A stretch of DNA of 48,099 nucleotides from an uncultured Oscillospiraceae bacterium (GTDB lineage: Bacteria; Bacillota_A; Clostridia; Oscillospirales; Oscillospiraceae). Below are positions 48,001 to 48,099 of this stretch, piece by piece. The stretch's first letter is position 1, and each line of letters starts with the position of its first letter. A program made the translations under genes and the position numbers. The stretch lies in assembly GCA_900754605.1 (NCBI GenBank), contig CAAEDK010000221.1, positions 1 to 48,099 on the forward strand, in the 5' to 3' direction. The notes below the pieces were generated by a model, which ran no database searches, was not told the origin of the DNA, and worked only from the letters and a program-made list of their open reading frames with translations.

Positions 48001-48029
48001 TTGAACATCTCTGGGGCTTATGCTATACT
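48001..48029 (+). promoter_or_regulatory. Divergent plus-strand promoter leaving the window
   Basis: TTGAAC (48001-48006), a 17-base spacer and TATACT (48024-48029) make a good sigma-A-type promoter on the plus strand, back to back with the winged-helix operon. No start codon with RBS is seen in the remaining 70 bases, so the gene it drives lies outside, perhaps the relaxase or maintenance genes. Confidence 0.6.
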
Positions 48030-48099
48030 TGTTTCTGTATGAATCTGCTTGCTGATGCTGGCAGTATCCATGCAGGCTTTACTCTTCCTGGGGCTGTTG

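Noticed and set aside
1..48099. CRISPR arrays, rRNA or tRNA genes, insertion sequences
   Set aside because: No regularly spaced repeats, no cloverleaf-like or rRNA-like stretches and no transposase-like proteins were seen by eye; a dedicated tRNA/ncRNA scan was not possible here.

Overview
The window looks like most of an integrative and conjugative element (ICE) from a gut-type Clostridia/Oscillospiraceae-like Firmicute. The evidence is the strong AGGAGG ribosome binding sites, Gram-positive type IV secretion (T4SS) proteins (a PrgI-like domain, VirB4, VirD4/TraG, a VirB6-like protein and a wall-hydrolase-like protein), and long trains of ATGA-coupled genes on one strand. No rRNA, tRNA, CRISPR array, transposase, integrase or relaxase is visible; the relaxase and integrase are presumably outside. 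Almost everything is on the minus strand, so reading order runs from high to low coordinates.

Right part (33.2-48.0 kb): a two-winged-helix protein and an ArpU-like putative activator (46.2-47.9 kb) lie just upstream of a promoter that should drive the transfer operon. That operon encodes a small VirB2-like membrane protein, a TrbL/VirB6-like protein, a glycine-rich secreted protein, a C39-like peptidase protein, a PrgI-VirB4 fusion, two small accessory proteins, a winged-helix replication-relaxation-like protein (apparently frameshifted at its start), the VirD4 coupling protein, and an S1-domain RNA-binding protein with a very acidic N-terminal half. A bidirectional terminator closes it at 33.2 kb. 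At the far right a good plus-strand promoter fires out of the window.

Middle (31.4-33.1 kb): an AT-richer AbiEi/AbiEii type IV toxin-antitoxin pair on the plus strand, with its own promoter and inverted-repeat operator.

Tad region (21.8-31.3 kb): a complete-looking Tad/Flp type IVc pilus locus (two TadE-like pseudopilins, a single-pass linker protein, a large secreted protein, prepilin peptidase, CpaB, CpaE, CpaF, TadB, TadC, a 48-residue basic protein and a small pilin-like protein). Its promoter matches that of the transfer operon in -35/-10 spacing and in two upstream ATTGGC repeats at identical distances, so the pilus and the T4SS are probably switched on together.

Accessory region (5.7-21.8 kb): about 25 mostly uncharacterised minus-strand genes. 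Recognisable members are two sigma-factor-like proteins, SSB, a DUF932 protein, a DUF3268-like zinc protein, a YkgJ-type cysteine-cluster protein and two proteins with a shared DUF4313-like domain. Many gene junctions carry strong hairpins.

Left part (0-5.5 kb): an AraC regulator, an ECF transporter (S, T and fused double ATPase), a deleted ABC exporter remnant, a DtxR-type regulator and a receiver-less OmpR-type DNA-binding protein. This resembles the iron/siderophore-linked AraC-ECF-ABC cassettes of Firmicutes; it is either cargo of the element or flanking chromosome.
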